From assembly GCF_032854445.1 (NCBI RefSeq), contig NC_088302.1, positions 24,935,788 through 24,999,787 on the forward strand: a stretch of DNA of 64,000 bases. Reading direction: 5' to 3'. The notes beneath the pieces are model-generated. The model was not told where the DNA came from. It searched no databases and saw nothing but the letters and a program-made list of their open reading frames with translations. Source of the DNA: Liolophura sinensis. Taxonomy: Eukaryota > Mollusca > Polyplacophora > Chitonida > Chitonidae. How positions within the stretch are numbered: the first letter of the stretch is position 1; every line of letters begins with the position of its first letter. This document shows, one piece after another, positions 12,701 through 21,197 of the stretch. The position numbers were made by a program, and so were the translations under genes.

Positions 12701-15700
12701 ACCCTGAGGAAATATCTAAAGGGAATAAAGTTAAGGGTGTGATTCATATCTCCATTTTATATTATCAGGTGAAGCAGATATTGTAAGTTGTCTAAAGGGA
12801 ATAAAGTTATGGGTGTGATTTGTACATACCACCCTGAGGAAATGTCTGAAGGGAATGAATTTAAGGGTGTGATTTGTACATAATACCCTGAGGAAATGTC
12901 TAAAGAGAATAAAGTTAAGGGTGTGATTTGTACATAATACCCTGAGGAAATGTCTGAAGGGAATAAAGTTAAGGGTGTGATGGGTGTGATTCATATCTCC
13001 ATTTTATATTATCAGGTGAAGCAGATATTGTCAGTTGTCATATAGAACGGCTTGTGGCTAGTGGGGTGAAGCCTAGAGACATTGCTGTGATTGCTCCTTA
13101 CAACTTACAGGTTTGTAATCATTGGACAGGAATTCTTTTGTAATGTTTAGCTCGCCTCTACAAAGCACACTACAGTAGCTTATGTCATACCCCGACCCCG
13201 ATATACTCGGCGTTCAATAGGAGGGAATGCAATGTTAAAGCAAATGCTAGGGGTGGTACCTTGAAAGGTATAGTATGTTTTGAGCTCAGGTTTTAGACAC
13301 CCGTGGGGCACAGTAACAAAAGGGGAATGTTCCATTGAACTGTTTGCTTATTAATTGCCATAAAAATTCATGACTTCAATACTTTATGTATTCAGCTGAA
13401 AATTTTGCATTAATGAGTCTCAAACGGAAAAGCTCTTTGGTAGCCTTGCAATCAGATCAAAGTTCTTTTTTGCTCACTGTCAAATGTTAAATATCAACTT
13501 TTGAAGTCAGAGTATCCAAATGGATAATTCAAGTGATTCTCGAATTGGTGACCTTATGTGACAGTAGTTTTTTATTACCGGTAAAATATTTAATGGTGCT
13601 GGTCAACAGTGAAAATACTCCCTTTGGTGTCAGGTTGACATGTTAGTGACCATGGCTCAAAAGCCTGGCATGCATCAGGGGATCAGTAATGGTTTCCTTC
13701 AGGCACTATGGTTTTCTCATGGCGATATGGTTTCCTCACGGCACTATGGTTTCCTTTACCCATAAACCTGAGTCACATTTTATAATGCTCAGTTATGATC
13801 CATGACCTTGATTATCTCTAAGGGGAGATTATTCAGTGATATATCCCACAGGGTTATACACCTGAGTTATCTTTCTTTAGATAACATACAGGTGACACTG
13901 TGCCTAACTTGGTCAAGGCCTATAACAGAGCTTTGTTTCTCATTACAAGTGAAGAATAAAAGCATCAAAACACTAGGTAAAATTAATATCAAAGAAATAA
14001 ACTAGTAGGCACTCCAAGAGTGCGAACCACCCATCCCTGTAAAATGATCAAATTCCTTTTATCAATGGAGACATTTTCGTAGAGGCACTGCCAAAGAGAT
14101 CTACAGACAAATAGGCAGAGAGTAAATGCTGAAAAAAAAACCAAAAAACACACAACTTGTTATTTGCTTGACCCAAGATCTGTCATGGACTACTCATGAA
14201 GATATGACAATACAGCTCACTCATCAAGCTTTGAAAGTAACATAGACTAATTTTGTGCATTTCAATTTTTTTTTTTTTTTGCAAGGTGGAACTGTTAAGG
14301 ATACGACTAAGTACAAAATACCCAGACCTAGAGATAAAGTCAGTGGATGGTTTCCAGGGCAGAGAAAAGACTGCTGTCATCATCTCTATGGTCCGTTCTA
14401 ACAACACAGGTATGAAACATTCTTGCGTTTCTCTATGGTGTTACTTTCAGTATGTCTTGTTCAAACAACACAGGTTAACACAGAGGTGTTAATGTCCCTG
14501 TCTTGTTATGATGTTAGCACAGGTCTAGCTCAATTGTAGTGTTGTGAGTGTCATTGTTCAGGACATTTATTGTCACATGTACATTCTTAGGCCTCATTTC
14601 AGTAGCAGTCTCCAAGAAATCATGTGTCTGGAAAGCAGTTTGATTCCATTATTTTCATGTATGTATACCTGTGTAAACAGGAGAAGTTCCCAGCAGACAT
14701 TATCCCATACAATCTAATATGGTATGCAGTATGGGTATTACATGTAGTAGATTGTAGACAAAACTGTTACAGGAGTGAGTTGGTGTATTTCTGGTTCAAA
14801 GGTGAGGTGGGATTTCTTGCTGAGAGGAGACGAATCAATGTGGCGATTACTCGCGCTCAGCGCCACCTGGCTGTGGTCTGCGACACAGAAACAGTCAACC
14901 ATGATGAATTTCTGAAGTCCTTGACGGAGTACATGTGTGAATTTGGGGAAGTGCGATCAGCCCAAGAGTACGATACGGGTAAGTGTCACTTATTCCAGTG
15001 TGTGCATTGTCTGAGATATATTAACTAATAAGTAAGTATAAATCAATATCTGGCTTTTCTTCTACCTCCATGAACTTTAAATCTGTTTCTAGTAGAGAAA
15101 AATGAAGTACTTTATGTCGCCTAAAGTTTGGTGTGTGAAATGCCATGCAGAATTCAGAAGTACATAAAGGCCTTAAAATGATGCTCTCTATACCGACATC
15201 TGATTAGAAATTATTCAAACTTCACAAGAAACTCTGTAATTGGCCCTGTATTAAAGATGGATGAATTGGTTAGAATGAAACAAAATGTGTCAGCGGGAAA
15301 ATGCTACACTTTAGGTGAAATACAGTACAGGTAGATCTGTTTAGGTATGGAGCTGTATGAAACCATCCAGATTTGAAACTGGATCATATTTAGCTCAAAT
15401 AGGTTTTAGTTTGATCAAGCCTTGGGTTGCGGTTCACCTACATGTACATGTACAATGTATATTTAGTATTTATCTTTTTATATGCCTTGGTACAATGAAC
15501 TAGGAACTCCTTTGCTTGAAGGAATTCTGCCTTGTGTACAATGAACCAGGGACTCTTTGAAGGAATTCTGCCTTTTGTACAATGAACCAGGGACTCCTTG
15601 AAGGAATTCTGCCTGTTGTACAATGAACCAGGAACTCCTTGCTTGAAGGAATTCTGCCTTTTGTACAATGAACCATGGACTCCTTGCTTGAAGGAATTCT

Positions 15701-18700
15701 GCCTTTTGTACAATGAACCAGGGACTCCTTGTTTGAAGGAATTTTGCCTTTTGTACAATGAACCATTGGCTCTTTGCTTGAAGGAATTTTGCCTATTGTA
15801 CAATGGAATAGGGACTCATTGCCTGAAGGAAATCTGCCTTTTGTATAATGAACCATGCTTGAAGGAATTCTGCCTTTTGTACAATGGACCAGGAACTCCT
15901 TGCTTGAAGGAATTCTGCCTTTTGTACAATGAACCAGGAACCCCATGCTTGAAGGAATTCTGCCTTTTGTACAATGGACCAGAAACTCCTTGCTTGAAGG
16001 AATTTTGCCTATTGAACAATGGACCAGGGACTCCTTGCTTGAAGGAATTTTGCCTGTTGTACAATGAACCGTGGACTCCTTGCTTGAAGGAATTTTGCCT
16101 TTTGTACAATGAACCGTGGACTCCTTGCTTGAAGGAATTTTGCCTGTTGTACAATGAACCGTGAACTCCATGCTTGAAGGAATTTTGCCTTTTGTACTAT
16201 GAACCAGGGGCTCCTTGCTTGAAGGAATTCTCCCTTTTGTACAATGAACCAGGAACTACTTGCTTGAAGGAATTTTGCCTGTTGTGTTCAATGAACCATG
16301 GACTCCTTGCTTGAAAGAATTCGGCCTTCAAGACTTCATGTCTCTATTTTAACATAACAGTATTAGTGTTTAGATAAAACTACAGGCAGAATATCATTAT
16401 TTTTGCAATATTTGACACCCAAGACCCAAACCCACCCAAGAACATAATTCAAAGATTAAACTAACCATGTTTTAAATAATCTCCTATATTCTATGTACCA
16501 CACCATGTTAAAATTCTCAGATTGACAATAAAGTGCCATAAAGCAACAGAATTGTTGTCATAGTCACATCTCCATACCTGTGTTACACTTGCGGTATAAT
16601 AGAGATATAGTCATATCTCCATACCTATGTTACACTTGCAGTATAATAGAGATATAGTCATATCTCCATACCTGTGTTACAATTGCAGTATTATATAATT
16701 AAGGGAAGTATTGACTGAACATTACATGTAATTGTACTGGAAGGAACTGTCAAGTTTTAATAGACTTTCTCAAGCCAATTAATACAATAGAAGAGACCTA
16801 TAACCAACTTTGTATGCTCTTAGGTGTAACTCCTACACTAAATGCTATTTAAAAAATGACAGAAATATTTCACCTTCACCCAGGTTCTCAAAAGATATTT
16901 TCTTTGAAATTCTGGATGTATGTTGAAAATACACAGAACATTCTTTTCTTTTTTTTTTTCATTCGCCCCAGATCGACATTAATTCTTTGAAGAATCGTCT
17001 TTTCACAATGAACATCTGAGAAGCGGGCAAATGACAGACACATGCGTCCCCCATTTTTTTTGCAACATACGAATTCATGTTTTTTAAATTCCCAAATTTT
17101 AGGCCTGATTAAATCAGCTGATAGATGAGGAGTGGGTACATCTACTTGGGGAAAGCTAGATCTGTGTGCATGAAGGGTGTGTGTTGAAAAACATTGGTTT
17201 GAATAAGAACGGATATCATTTGTCCACAATTATGACATGTACTTGGAGGCATCAGACATCCCACATGTTTATGCACATGTACACTGTAGCTTATTTGAAG
17301 TGGTTGTTTACATCTTGCCTCATCAGCACTCTTGCCAAGATCTTAACCCTCCAGTATAGCAGCGTAAACTTCCTGTTATTCCTGGCATTGTCAGTGTTAA
17401 CTTCTGTTTGTGCCATCTCACTGTACACAAGCAAGTTTTTTTTCAAGTGGTATCACTGCTTGGCTTTCTTCACCCCTCCCTCATCCCGACTGCTGCTGAG
17501 TGGTTGAGTAAAGATGAAAAGTGGATTGGTTCACTATCGTGTATTTATTTTTCCTAGACTGCACACAGATGAACATGTACTGTACTTCACCCAAAGATTA
17601 AAGGATATGCCAAAATGCACTTTCAGAAGAACATAAAGGCCTTAAACAGACATGAGATTTGTCCTCTGTTTGAAGGAATTCCTCTTTATTTATACAAAAC
17701 ATGCATCAGAACAATGTTCAGAATTTAATTCAGAAATGCTAAAAATGACAAAATTATGGTTGTGCTGTCTAGTGTCCTCTTTTTCATCCTAGTGTCTGTC
17801 GCATCCCTGCTTAAATTGATACCTTTGATGCCAACATCAAAATTAATTAATCAAACCTCACAAAAAACTCTTATTTCAGGCTCTGTAAGGTGGATGAATC
17901 AATATGAATCAAGCAAAATGCGTCACTTAACTACAGGTGAAATACAGTATGTTTTGGAACATACTTCTTCCAAATTATATATTTGACTGGTGTTTTACAA
18001 TGTACTCAAGAATATTTCACTTATAGACCGGCAGCCAGCATAATACAAATACAAATTAAATTGTCCAGATTGGTACATATGTTTTATGATAATACATTTG
18101 CAAAATCCAGATTTTCTCCCTCTCTTCAGAAAATGCTCCCATCCAGCGACCTGATCATGTGACTGAACTGTTCACCAAGAGAAATGTCCAGACTGTGAAG
18201 GCTAACAGGGGAGGCAACTCTAGGACTGGCAAACCCCAGCAGAAGAGGATTGAGGGTAGTAAGGATGTGACAAAACGTTATGGAAAGCAGCAAGAGACTG
18301 AGAAAAAGCCAGATATGTAAGACTACATTCAATACAAGGACAAAAGAATTTCATGAGAGTTTTGTGTTTTACATGAAATAAGACAGATTACAGTTTTCAG
18401 TGCGCATGACACATCAGGGTCTTAAGTAGATAAATGACAAATCTTGCAGTAACGAAAAAGCGTTGTAACCCTCAACAGTCACAATTCAGGACATCACATA
18501 CATTTATATGTCAATCTTTAAGATACCTGAAACTTTGCATGCACTTTAGCATGTATATTGTATTATGTGTCGAGTTGAAAAAATAGACAAATCCAGTGTT
18601 ATTGCCAATGTTTGCAGTGTTTTAGCATTGACATAAATCAGTGTGATTTGAACTCAAAAGTTATCTGAAAGGTGTACATCAGATTCAAGAGAATCAGTAA

Positions 18701-21197
18701 GGTTTTGGTGATGGGGAAATTGTCTTCAAAGATTGTGCTAGACTATATTAGACTTAATTGTCTTTGTATAAATGCTAATTTGTAGGCATATTTTGATTCT
18801 AGAAACCTACTTCGTATTGGCAGACATGCTTTCAAATTTATTGAAGTTTTATGATACTGATTCTCAAGGCTTGAAGTTAGGCTTGTCTCAATGAAATTAA
18901 AACTTTCTATTGGTTGCTTGTCTTCATAATGCCACACTTGACTAGAATTGGGCATGGTTCGTTGACCTTGAAGGACATTCAGTTATGATTTATTTATTTA
19001 TTTATATATTTTATTGGTGTTTTACGCCATACTCAGAAACATTCAGTTATGATGTTTAAATATCAGTTAATGTTTGTTATGTGGTTTACTTGCAGCCCTA
19101 TAGAAGAGGACCCACGCTATGCTGAGCTACACCAGACCATCACAGACTTTCAGCAAGAGTCTACAAAGCAAGAGCATGTTTTCCCTGTGACCCTAACATC
19201 AAGAGATCGCTTTATTATTCATGAGGTGTGTTTGAATTTTACACTTTCTCTTCACTGGTTCACCGGAACAGAGAGACGAATACATGATATCAGGGTTCAA
19301 ATTATTATTGATTTGTCCGACATGTCTGACAAAAAAAAATAGTCTTGTCCAGCAAAATTTATGTGCAGCACGGACAAGTGTCTGGTTGAATAGTTGGTGA
19401 TGAAAATTTGCACATACGTGAAATTTTGCTACTTTCTTCATTTTCCCAAACTCAAGTGGATTTATAGCGATGCCTTATTCGTAAGAAAACGTGAAATCAC
19501 TTCAAAACATCACTACATCGGAAAATCTCGTTTCCATAAAATGTACCAGACTTCCAGTACAAGACTTTCCTGGTTACAAAAATAGATTTCCCCTGTTCCC
19601 GTGGCTTTTCATTGAGCAAATCGAAGCATCTTGGCAAGGCGCATATCACAATGTGAAATTCATAGGGACAGGAGAGTGCGACTCTACGAATATTATAGTT
19701 GTTGGCAGCGAAACAAAAAATATTGATGGCTCAAAACAACTGGCCTACTTAAGTTCGGGTTTATCAAGCAATTAGCTGATGGATCAGTAACTGACCCAAA
19801 CAGTGAAGCTTATCCAACAAGAATGTCAACAACAACACGACGATATTTAAAGGAAGGCTGGAAGCAGTGTATTGCACCATGTGTGAAAATTACGGTGACT
19901 GCAAATAACCCCCTGTCGGTTATTAAAACAGTTACATGTCAAAACTAAAGTACACAGTGCATTTAATCAGATATTGGCCAAGAGTTCAGTGGGGAAATTG
20001 TCCTGCTGGCTTCACTTCTAATTTCTACCCCTGCCCACCTACCTCACCTCACCTGACCAAAAGTTTGCCTAACCTTATATGCTAAGCTCCTCTCTGGCAG
20101 TATGTGGTAAGGTCTACCAGCAACCTGCGGATAGTCGTGAGTTTCCTCCGGGCTCTGCCCAATTTCCTCCCACCATAATGCTGGCAGATGTCGTATAAGT
20201 GAAATATTCTTGAGTACAGCGTAAAATGCCAGTCAAATAAATAAATACATGTATATGCTGAGGATCATGATTCAACGTTGATCTCCTGCTCATAAGGTGG
20301 ACACTTTTAACCATAGGGTGATCGTTTGTTTTCTCTTGATGGCCTCTGAATTGCATACGGTTACATTGCATTGAAATATTGGCTACCTTTTTCTTTCAGA
20401 TTGCAGAGAAACTTGGTTTGTCTCACAGTAGTCAAGGTGAAGGAAATGAGAGGCAGATTGCTATTAGGAAAAACACACAAAAACAGCAGAAACCAAAGCT
20501 GAAACCTAATGTGAAGGGAAACTTGCCAGAGTCCAATTCACATGGTATTCTTGAACTGTCAGTGACATCAGATAGCCCTCTTGTGGAAGATTGGGCAGTG
20601 GAATTAGAAGACAAGACAGAAACTGTCAAACCTTTAGGTAAGACAGATGCTTTTTCTGACAGTCAAGGCAACCTGTTAAACTGTCAGTACTGCGGGAAAA
20701 ACGTAATCAGGGCTAATTTGGTGTCACATGAGGCTCACTGTCAACGAGTAGCTAAACCAGTACCCCTCAAAAAGCCGAACTCTGCGAAACCGAAATCTGC
20801 AGTGAAGAAAAAGAATAACTCCTCGAAGTCGGCCATTGATCAGGTAGACCCTGATGACTTTGAGGCACTTCTCGCCGCGGCTACGGAACAGAACTCCAAA
20901 TGCACCTTCAGGAAGTGTAAAAGTCTAACGACAACTTTAGGACAGACGTGCGAGTTCTGCCTGCAGAGGTTCTGCCTAAACCATCACATGCCTGAGGTGC
21001 ATGGGTGTGGGAATGAAGCCAAATCTAAGGCCAGGCACGTGATCATCAAGGAAGGCATCCTTCACCGAGGCTCAGGGTTTAAGGAGACAAAGTTAGACCC
21101 TGAAAAGAAAGCTCAGCTTCAGAGGAAGCTAGACAAGAAACTTGGTGACATGAGTGAAAACAGACGTGCCAAGAAACCACAGAAAAATAAAGATTGA
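649..21197 (+). CDS. IGHMBP2: IGHMBP2 (SMUBP-2) helicase gene, 16 coding exons, complete
   Basis: The product is a superfamily 1B UPF1-like ATP-dependent 5'-3' RNA/DNA helicase; in vertebrates it is mostly cytoplasmic and ribosome-associated. Coding exons: 649-725, 2685-2848, 3784-3976, 5848-5948, 6969-7129 (alternative start 6954), 7638-7838, 8675-8899, 9845-9942, 10822-11004, 11672-11790, 13016-13110, 14286-14409, 14802-14978, 18130-18316, 19096-19225, 20400-21197. They sum to 3033 nt (1010 aa plus stop), close to the 993 aa I recall for human. All junctions have GT-AG ends and consistent phase. Visible motifs: Walker A GPPGTGKT (209-216), Ia CAPSN (236-240), Walker B DECS (370-373), GDHLQLPPT (394-402), QYRM (436-439), VDGFQGREK (559-567), NVAITRA (593-599), an R3H domain (about 700-762), a C2HC finger (840-859) and an AN1 finger (913-948). 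The start ATG has a strong context (gaccATGG). Identification rests on near-continuous similarity to the vertebrate protein as I know it. Confidence 0.97.
1185..1355 (+). mobile_element. tRNA-derived SINE, 5'-truncated, + strand
   Basis: Contains 'catgctggcttcctctcc', 'cagcaacctgcggatggtcg', 'cataatgctggcc' and 'tataagtgaaatattcttga', the central and 3' domains of the window's main SINE. The 3' end meets an oppositely oriented copy at about 1357. Confidence 0.85.
1357..1565 (-). mobile_element. tRNA-derived SINE, - strand
   Basis: Begins with (ttta)n 'attggtgttttacgccgtac', then the reverse complement of the central domain and of the 'catgctggcttcctctc' segment up to the tRNA-like part near 1560. 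A short + strand SINE 3' end (1566-1612) follows, giving a tail-to-tail cluster. Confidence 0.85.
2685..2848 (+). CDS. IGHMBP2: IGHMBP2 exon 2
   Basis: Residues 26-81, containing [11 protein letters not shown] and [14 protein letters not shown], the start of the beta-barrel (domain 1B region) of the helicase. The acceptor is 'gtttcaag' and the donor is CCCCAG|GTAAGA. The last nine or so codons lie inside the first unit of a tandem array that continues into the intron (2821-3280). Confidence 0.95.
2821..3280 (+). repeat. About 67-bp tandem array seeded by the exon 2 splice donor
   Basis: Seven degenerate units start at about 2821, 2887, 2954, 3021, 3086, 3164 and 3229. Each has the pattern 'aagttgctgtcaca', 'ctgtccccag', GTAAGAATATG, 'caatcacatagctttcac', 'ataaccc'. 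The first unit includes the last codons of IGHMBP2 exon 2 and its real donor. Donor-like GT remains in units 2, 4, 5 and 7 and is lost in units 3 and 6. Confidence 0.85.
3340..3490 (+). mobile_element. SINE 3' part, + strand
   Basis: 'gaaggtctgccagcaagctg', 'caccataatgctggctgctg', 'aagtgaaatattcttaagta', 'aaacaccaatcaaataaata' with an (aaat)n tail. The 5' part is diverged. Confidence 0.85.
3784..3976 (+). CDS. IGHMBP2: IGHMBP2 exon 3
   Basis: Residues 81-145, including [13 protein letters not shown] and [16 protein letters not shown], which match the conserved barrel and stalk of SMUBP-2. The acceptor is tttctgtctgcag and the donor is AAAAG|GTGAGA. The exon enters in phase 1 and leaves in phase 2. 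Confidence 0.95.
4040..5330 (+). repeat. Degenerate repeats of about 200-300 bp in IGHMBP2 intron 3
   Basis: Segments beginning near 4100, 4310, 4890 and 5150 share the order 'aaggttttttgtttgggtcagctgttg', 'cacagtttttacaccatctt', 'gcatgctttgacgacctcat', 'ttaaataattagggatat', 'caggttttggacttagcc' (each approximate). This is a strongly diverged tandem or dispersed family. No coding sequence is seen between exons 3 and 4. Confidence 0.6.
5848..5948 (+). CDS. IGHMBP2: IGHMBP2 exon 4
   Basis: Residues 145-179, with the pattern [12 protein letters not shown] corresponding to human SGPASSLIEVLF. The acceptor is 'cattgttccag' and the donor is CCAG|GTTTGT, a weaker donor. The linker that follows (PPSDPP) is poorly conserved. 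Confidence 0.92.
6023..6548 (+). repeat. 22-bp minisatellite in IGHMBP2 intron 4
   Basis: About 23 copies of 'caaattgtcaggcaycaaat' plus 'cc', some truncated to 'caatttgtcaggcatcagat' forms. A higher-order unit is visible (6023-6180 resembles 6180-6325). Because 22 is not a multiple of 3 and the unit has no stop, all + frames are open; the long ORFs here are not genes. Confidence 0.95.
6969..7129 (+). CDS. IGHMBP2: IGHMBP2 exon 5, Walker A
   Basis: Residues 179-232, with [10 protein letters not shown] (Q-motif region), [17 protein letters not shown] (Walker A/P-loop) and QAIRQGLK. The donor is AAG|GTAGGC. The 5' edge is uncertain: acceptors ending at 6968 (gttgtag) and 6953 (attagag) both keep the frame, and the second adds five residues. 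I prefer 6969 because its pyrimidine content is better. Confidence 0.9.
7130..7637 (+). other. IGHMBP2 intron 5
   Basis: AT-rich with poly-A tracts at about 7441 and 7496. No repeat family or gene recognised. Confidence 0.6.
7638..7838 (+). CDS. IGHMBP2: IGHMBP2 exon 6, motif Ia
   Basis: Residues 233-299. It starts with [18 protein letters not shown] (motif Ia) and contains LRIGHPARF and SLDAIL, conserved in the SMUBP-2 subfamily. Both ends are phase 0. The acceptor is 'ttattgtag' and the donor is TTG|GTATGG. Confidence 0.95.
8675..8899 (+). CDS. IGHMBP2: IGHMBP2 exon 7, Walker B
   Basis: Residues 300-374. A basic/acidic helical stretch (domain 1[13 protein letters not shown]) leads to VIDECSQ, the Walker B DEAD-like motif (DECA in human, DECS here). 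The acceptor is taken at 8674 (gtgaccag); an in-frame alternative at 8680 would drop two residues. The donor is CAG|GTGAGT. Confidence 0.93.
9270..9590 (+). mobile_element. Old diverged SINE-like copy
   Basis: A tRNA-like head ('gcttgggtgcaagaggtgtg' followed by 'ggttcaaagcc', a B-box-like core) is followed at 9520-9590 by 'tataagtgaaaaatgttgac' and 'aaataaatttatcaaataa', which resemble the tail of the main SINE. Highly diverged. Confidence 0.45.
9600..9708 (+). mobile_element. SINE 3' end, + strand
   Basis: 'cctcccaccataatgctggc', 'cgtataagtgaaatattctt', 'gagtatggcgtaaa', 'caatcaaataaataaataaa'. It lies in IGHMBP2 intron 7. Confidence 0.85.
9845..9942 (+). CDS. IGHMBP2: IGHMBP2 exon 8, motif III
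   Basis: Residues 375-407: ALEAACW then [12 protein letters not shown]. The residue after GDH is leucine where human has lysine; this position varies among UPF1-like helicases. The acceptor is 'ggattttttag' and the exon ends in phase 2 at AA|GTGAGT. The stop-free stretch is too short for a length-based ORF call, so the exon is identified by homology. Confidence 0.93.
10822..11004 (+). CDS. IGHMBP2: IGHMBP2 exon 9, motif IV (QYRM)
   Basis: Residues 407-468, including [28 protein letters not shown] and [10 protein letters not shown], the start of the second RecA domain. The acceptor is 'tttgttcacag' and the donor is TGAG|GTAACA. Confidence 0.95.
11672..11790 (+). CDS. IGHMBP2: IGHMBP2 exon 10, source of the 63-bp array
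   Basis: Residues 468-508: [15 protein letters not shown] followed by PEEISKGNE. It enters in phase 2 after 'gtgcgtttcag'. The first donor is GAAG|GTAAGG at 11791. The last nine codons and this donor form the first unit of the tandem array that fills the next intron. Donors at 11854 and 11917 are identical in phase and would add 21 or 42 residues before an in-frame TGA at 11939. Confidence 0.9.
11762..13015 (+). repeat. 63-bp tandem array seeded by the exon 10 3' end and donor
   Basis: About 16 well-conserved 63-bp units run to 12735: 'gaggaaatatctaaaggg', 'aatgaagGTAAGGgcatgat', 'gggtgtgatgtgtacatact', 'accct'. About four degenerate units of 53-55 bp follow, in which the donor has become 'aaagttaagg'. 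The unit encodes PEEISKGNE followed by [12 protein letters not shown] and has no stop in this frame. One unit near 11940 lacks 13 bp, which creates TGA. Three or four units have 'gaagataagg' and lack GT at the donor. Confidence 0.97.
13016..13110 (+). CDS. IGHMBP2: IGHMBP2 exon 11
   Basis: Residues 508-539: [18 protein letters not shown] then [11 protein letters not shown], matching human helicase domain 2A. The acceptor is 'atattatcag'; the donor is CAG|GTTTGT. A partial copy of this acceptor and the first bases of the exon lies about 250 bp upstream (12737-12794). Confidence 0.94.
13111..14285 (+). other. IGHMBP2 intron 11
   Basis: No gene or recognised repeat family except short internal repeats of 'tatggtttcctcacggcac' type near 13700-13755. 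It ends in a T tract before exon 12. Confidence 0.5.
14286..14409 (+). CDS. IGHMBP2: IGHMBP2 exon 12, motif V
   Basis: Residues 540-581: [17 protein letters not shown] then VIISMVRSN, the SF1 motif V region. The acceptor follows a long T tract (14265-14285, ending gcaag). The donor is CACAG|GTATGA, in phase 1. Confidence 0.95.
14802..14978 (+). CDS. IGHMBP2: IGHMBP2 exon 13, motif VI
   Basis: Residues 581-640: [20 protein letters not shown] (motif VI, arginine finger region), then [10 protein letters not shown] and [10 protein letters not shown], the end of the helicase core. The acceptor is 'ctggttcaaag' and the donor is ACGG|GTAAGT. Confidence 0.95.
15485..16335 (+). repeat. 45-bp minisatellite in IGHMBP2 intron 13
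   Basis: About 18 copies of 'ccttgcttgaaggaattctg', 'ccttttgtacaatgaaccag', 'ggact'. Some copies lack 'tgctt' or nearby bases. The unit is a multiple of three and open in several frames on both strands, so it yields long spurious ORFs (residue patterns such as [11 protein letters not shown]). Confidence 0.95.
16555..16695 (+). repeat. About 47-bp tandem repeat, three copies
   Basis: Three copies of 'catctccatacctgtgttac' followed by 'acttgcagtataatagagat' and 'atagt'. The third copy is diverged at its end. Confidence 0.85.
17983..18045 (-). mobile_element. SINE 3' fragment, - strand
   Basis: 'tgactggtgttttacaatgt', 'actcaagaatatttcactta', 'gccagcataat': reverse complement of the main SINE's 3' domain, 85 bp before IGHMBP2 exon 14. 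Confidence 0.7.
18130..18316 (+). CDS. IGHMBP2: IGHMBP2 exon 14, linker
   Basis: Residues 640-702, a hydrophilic Lys/Arg/Gln-rich linker without recognised domain. It is assigned by open frame, agreement of phase with exons 13 and 15, a clear acceptor (ccctctcttcag) and donor GATAT|GTAAGA. The corresponding human linker is also poorly conserved, so homology gives little help. Confidence 0.85.
18985..19037 (-). mobile_element. Short SINE 3' tail, - strand
   Basis: (attt)n followed by 'tattggtgttttacgccata' and 'ctcagaaac', only the extreme 3' end, about 60 bp before exon 15. Confidence 0.65.
19096..19225 (+). CDS. IGHMBP2: IGHMBP2 exon 15, R3H domain first half
   Basis: Residues 702-745. ITDFQQES, then [15 protein letters not shown], corresponds to the first half of the R3H single-strand nucleic-acid-binding domain. 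The acceptor is 'ttacttgcag' and the phase-0 donor is GAG|GTGTGT. Confidence 0.93.
20085..20250 (+). mobile_element. SINE, 5'-truncated, + strand
   Basis: 'ggtctaccagcaacctgcgg', 'cctcccaccataatgctggc', 'cgtataagtgaaatattctt', 'gagtacagcgtaaaatgcca', 'gtcaaataaataaata'. It lies in IGHMBP2 intron 15. Confidence 0.85.
20400..21197 (+). CDS. IGHMBP2: IGHMBP2 exon 16 (terminal): R3H end, C2HC and AN1 fingers
   Basis: Residues 746-1010. [18 protein letters not shown] completes R3H. A Lys-rich linker follows, then C840-x2-C-x11-H-x3-C859 (C2HC finger, 20682-20741), then the AN1 zinc finger from C913 to C948 with the HxPExHGCG signature, and finally [17 protein letters not shown] as in vertebrates. 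The stop TGA is at 21195-21197. The C2HC finger looks like an addition relative to the human protein. Confidence 0.96.
   Translation: MAEKLGLSHSSQGEGNERQIAIRKNTQKQQKPKLKPNVKGNLPESNSHGILELSVTSDSPLVEDWAVELEDKTETVKPLGKTDAFSDSQGNLLNCQYCGKNVIRANLVSHEAHCQRVAKPVPLKKPNSAKPKSAVKKKNNSSKSAIDQVDPDDFEALLAAATEQNSKCTFRKCKSLTTTLGQTCEFCLQRFCLNHHMPEVHGCGNEAKSKARHVIIKEGILHRGSGFKETKLDPEKKAQLQRKLDKKLGDMSENRRAKKPQKNKD

Noticed and set aside
11902-12786. ORFs of 281 codons (-) and 270 codons (+)
   Set aside because: Both are products of the 63-bp array. The + frame could matter only through alternative donors of exon 10, reported separately; the - frame is incidental.
15500-16171. ORFs on both strands in the 45-bp array
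   Set aside because: Repetition of a stop-free unit whose length is a multiple of three; no start context, no homology, inside an intron.
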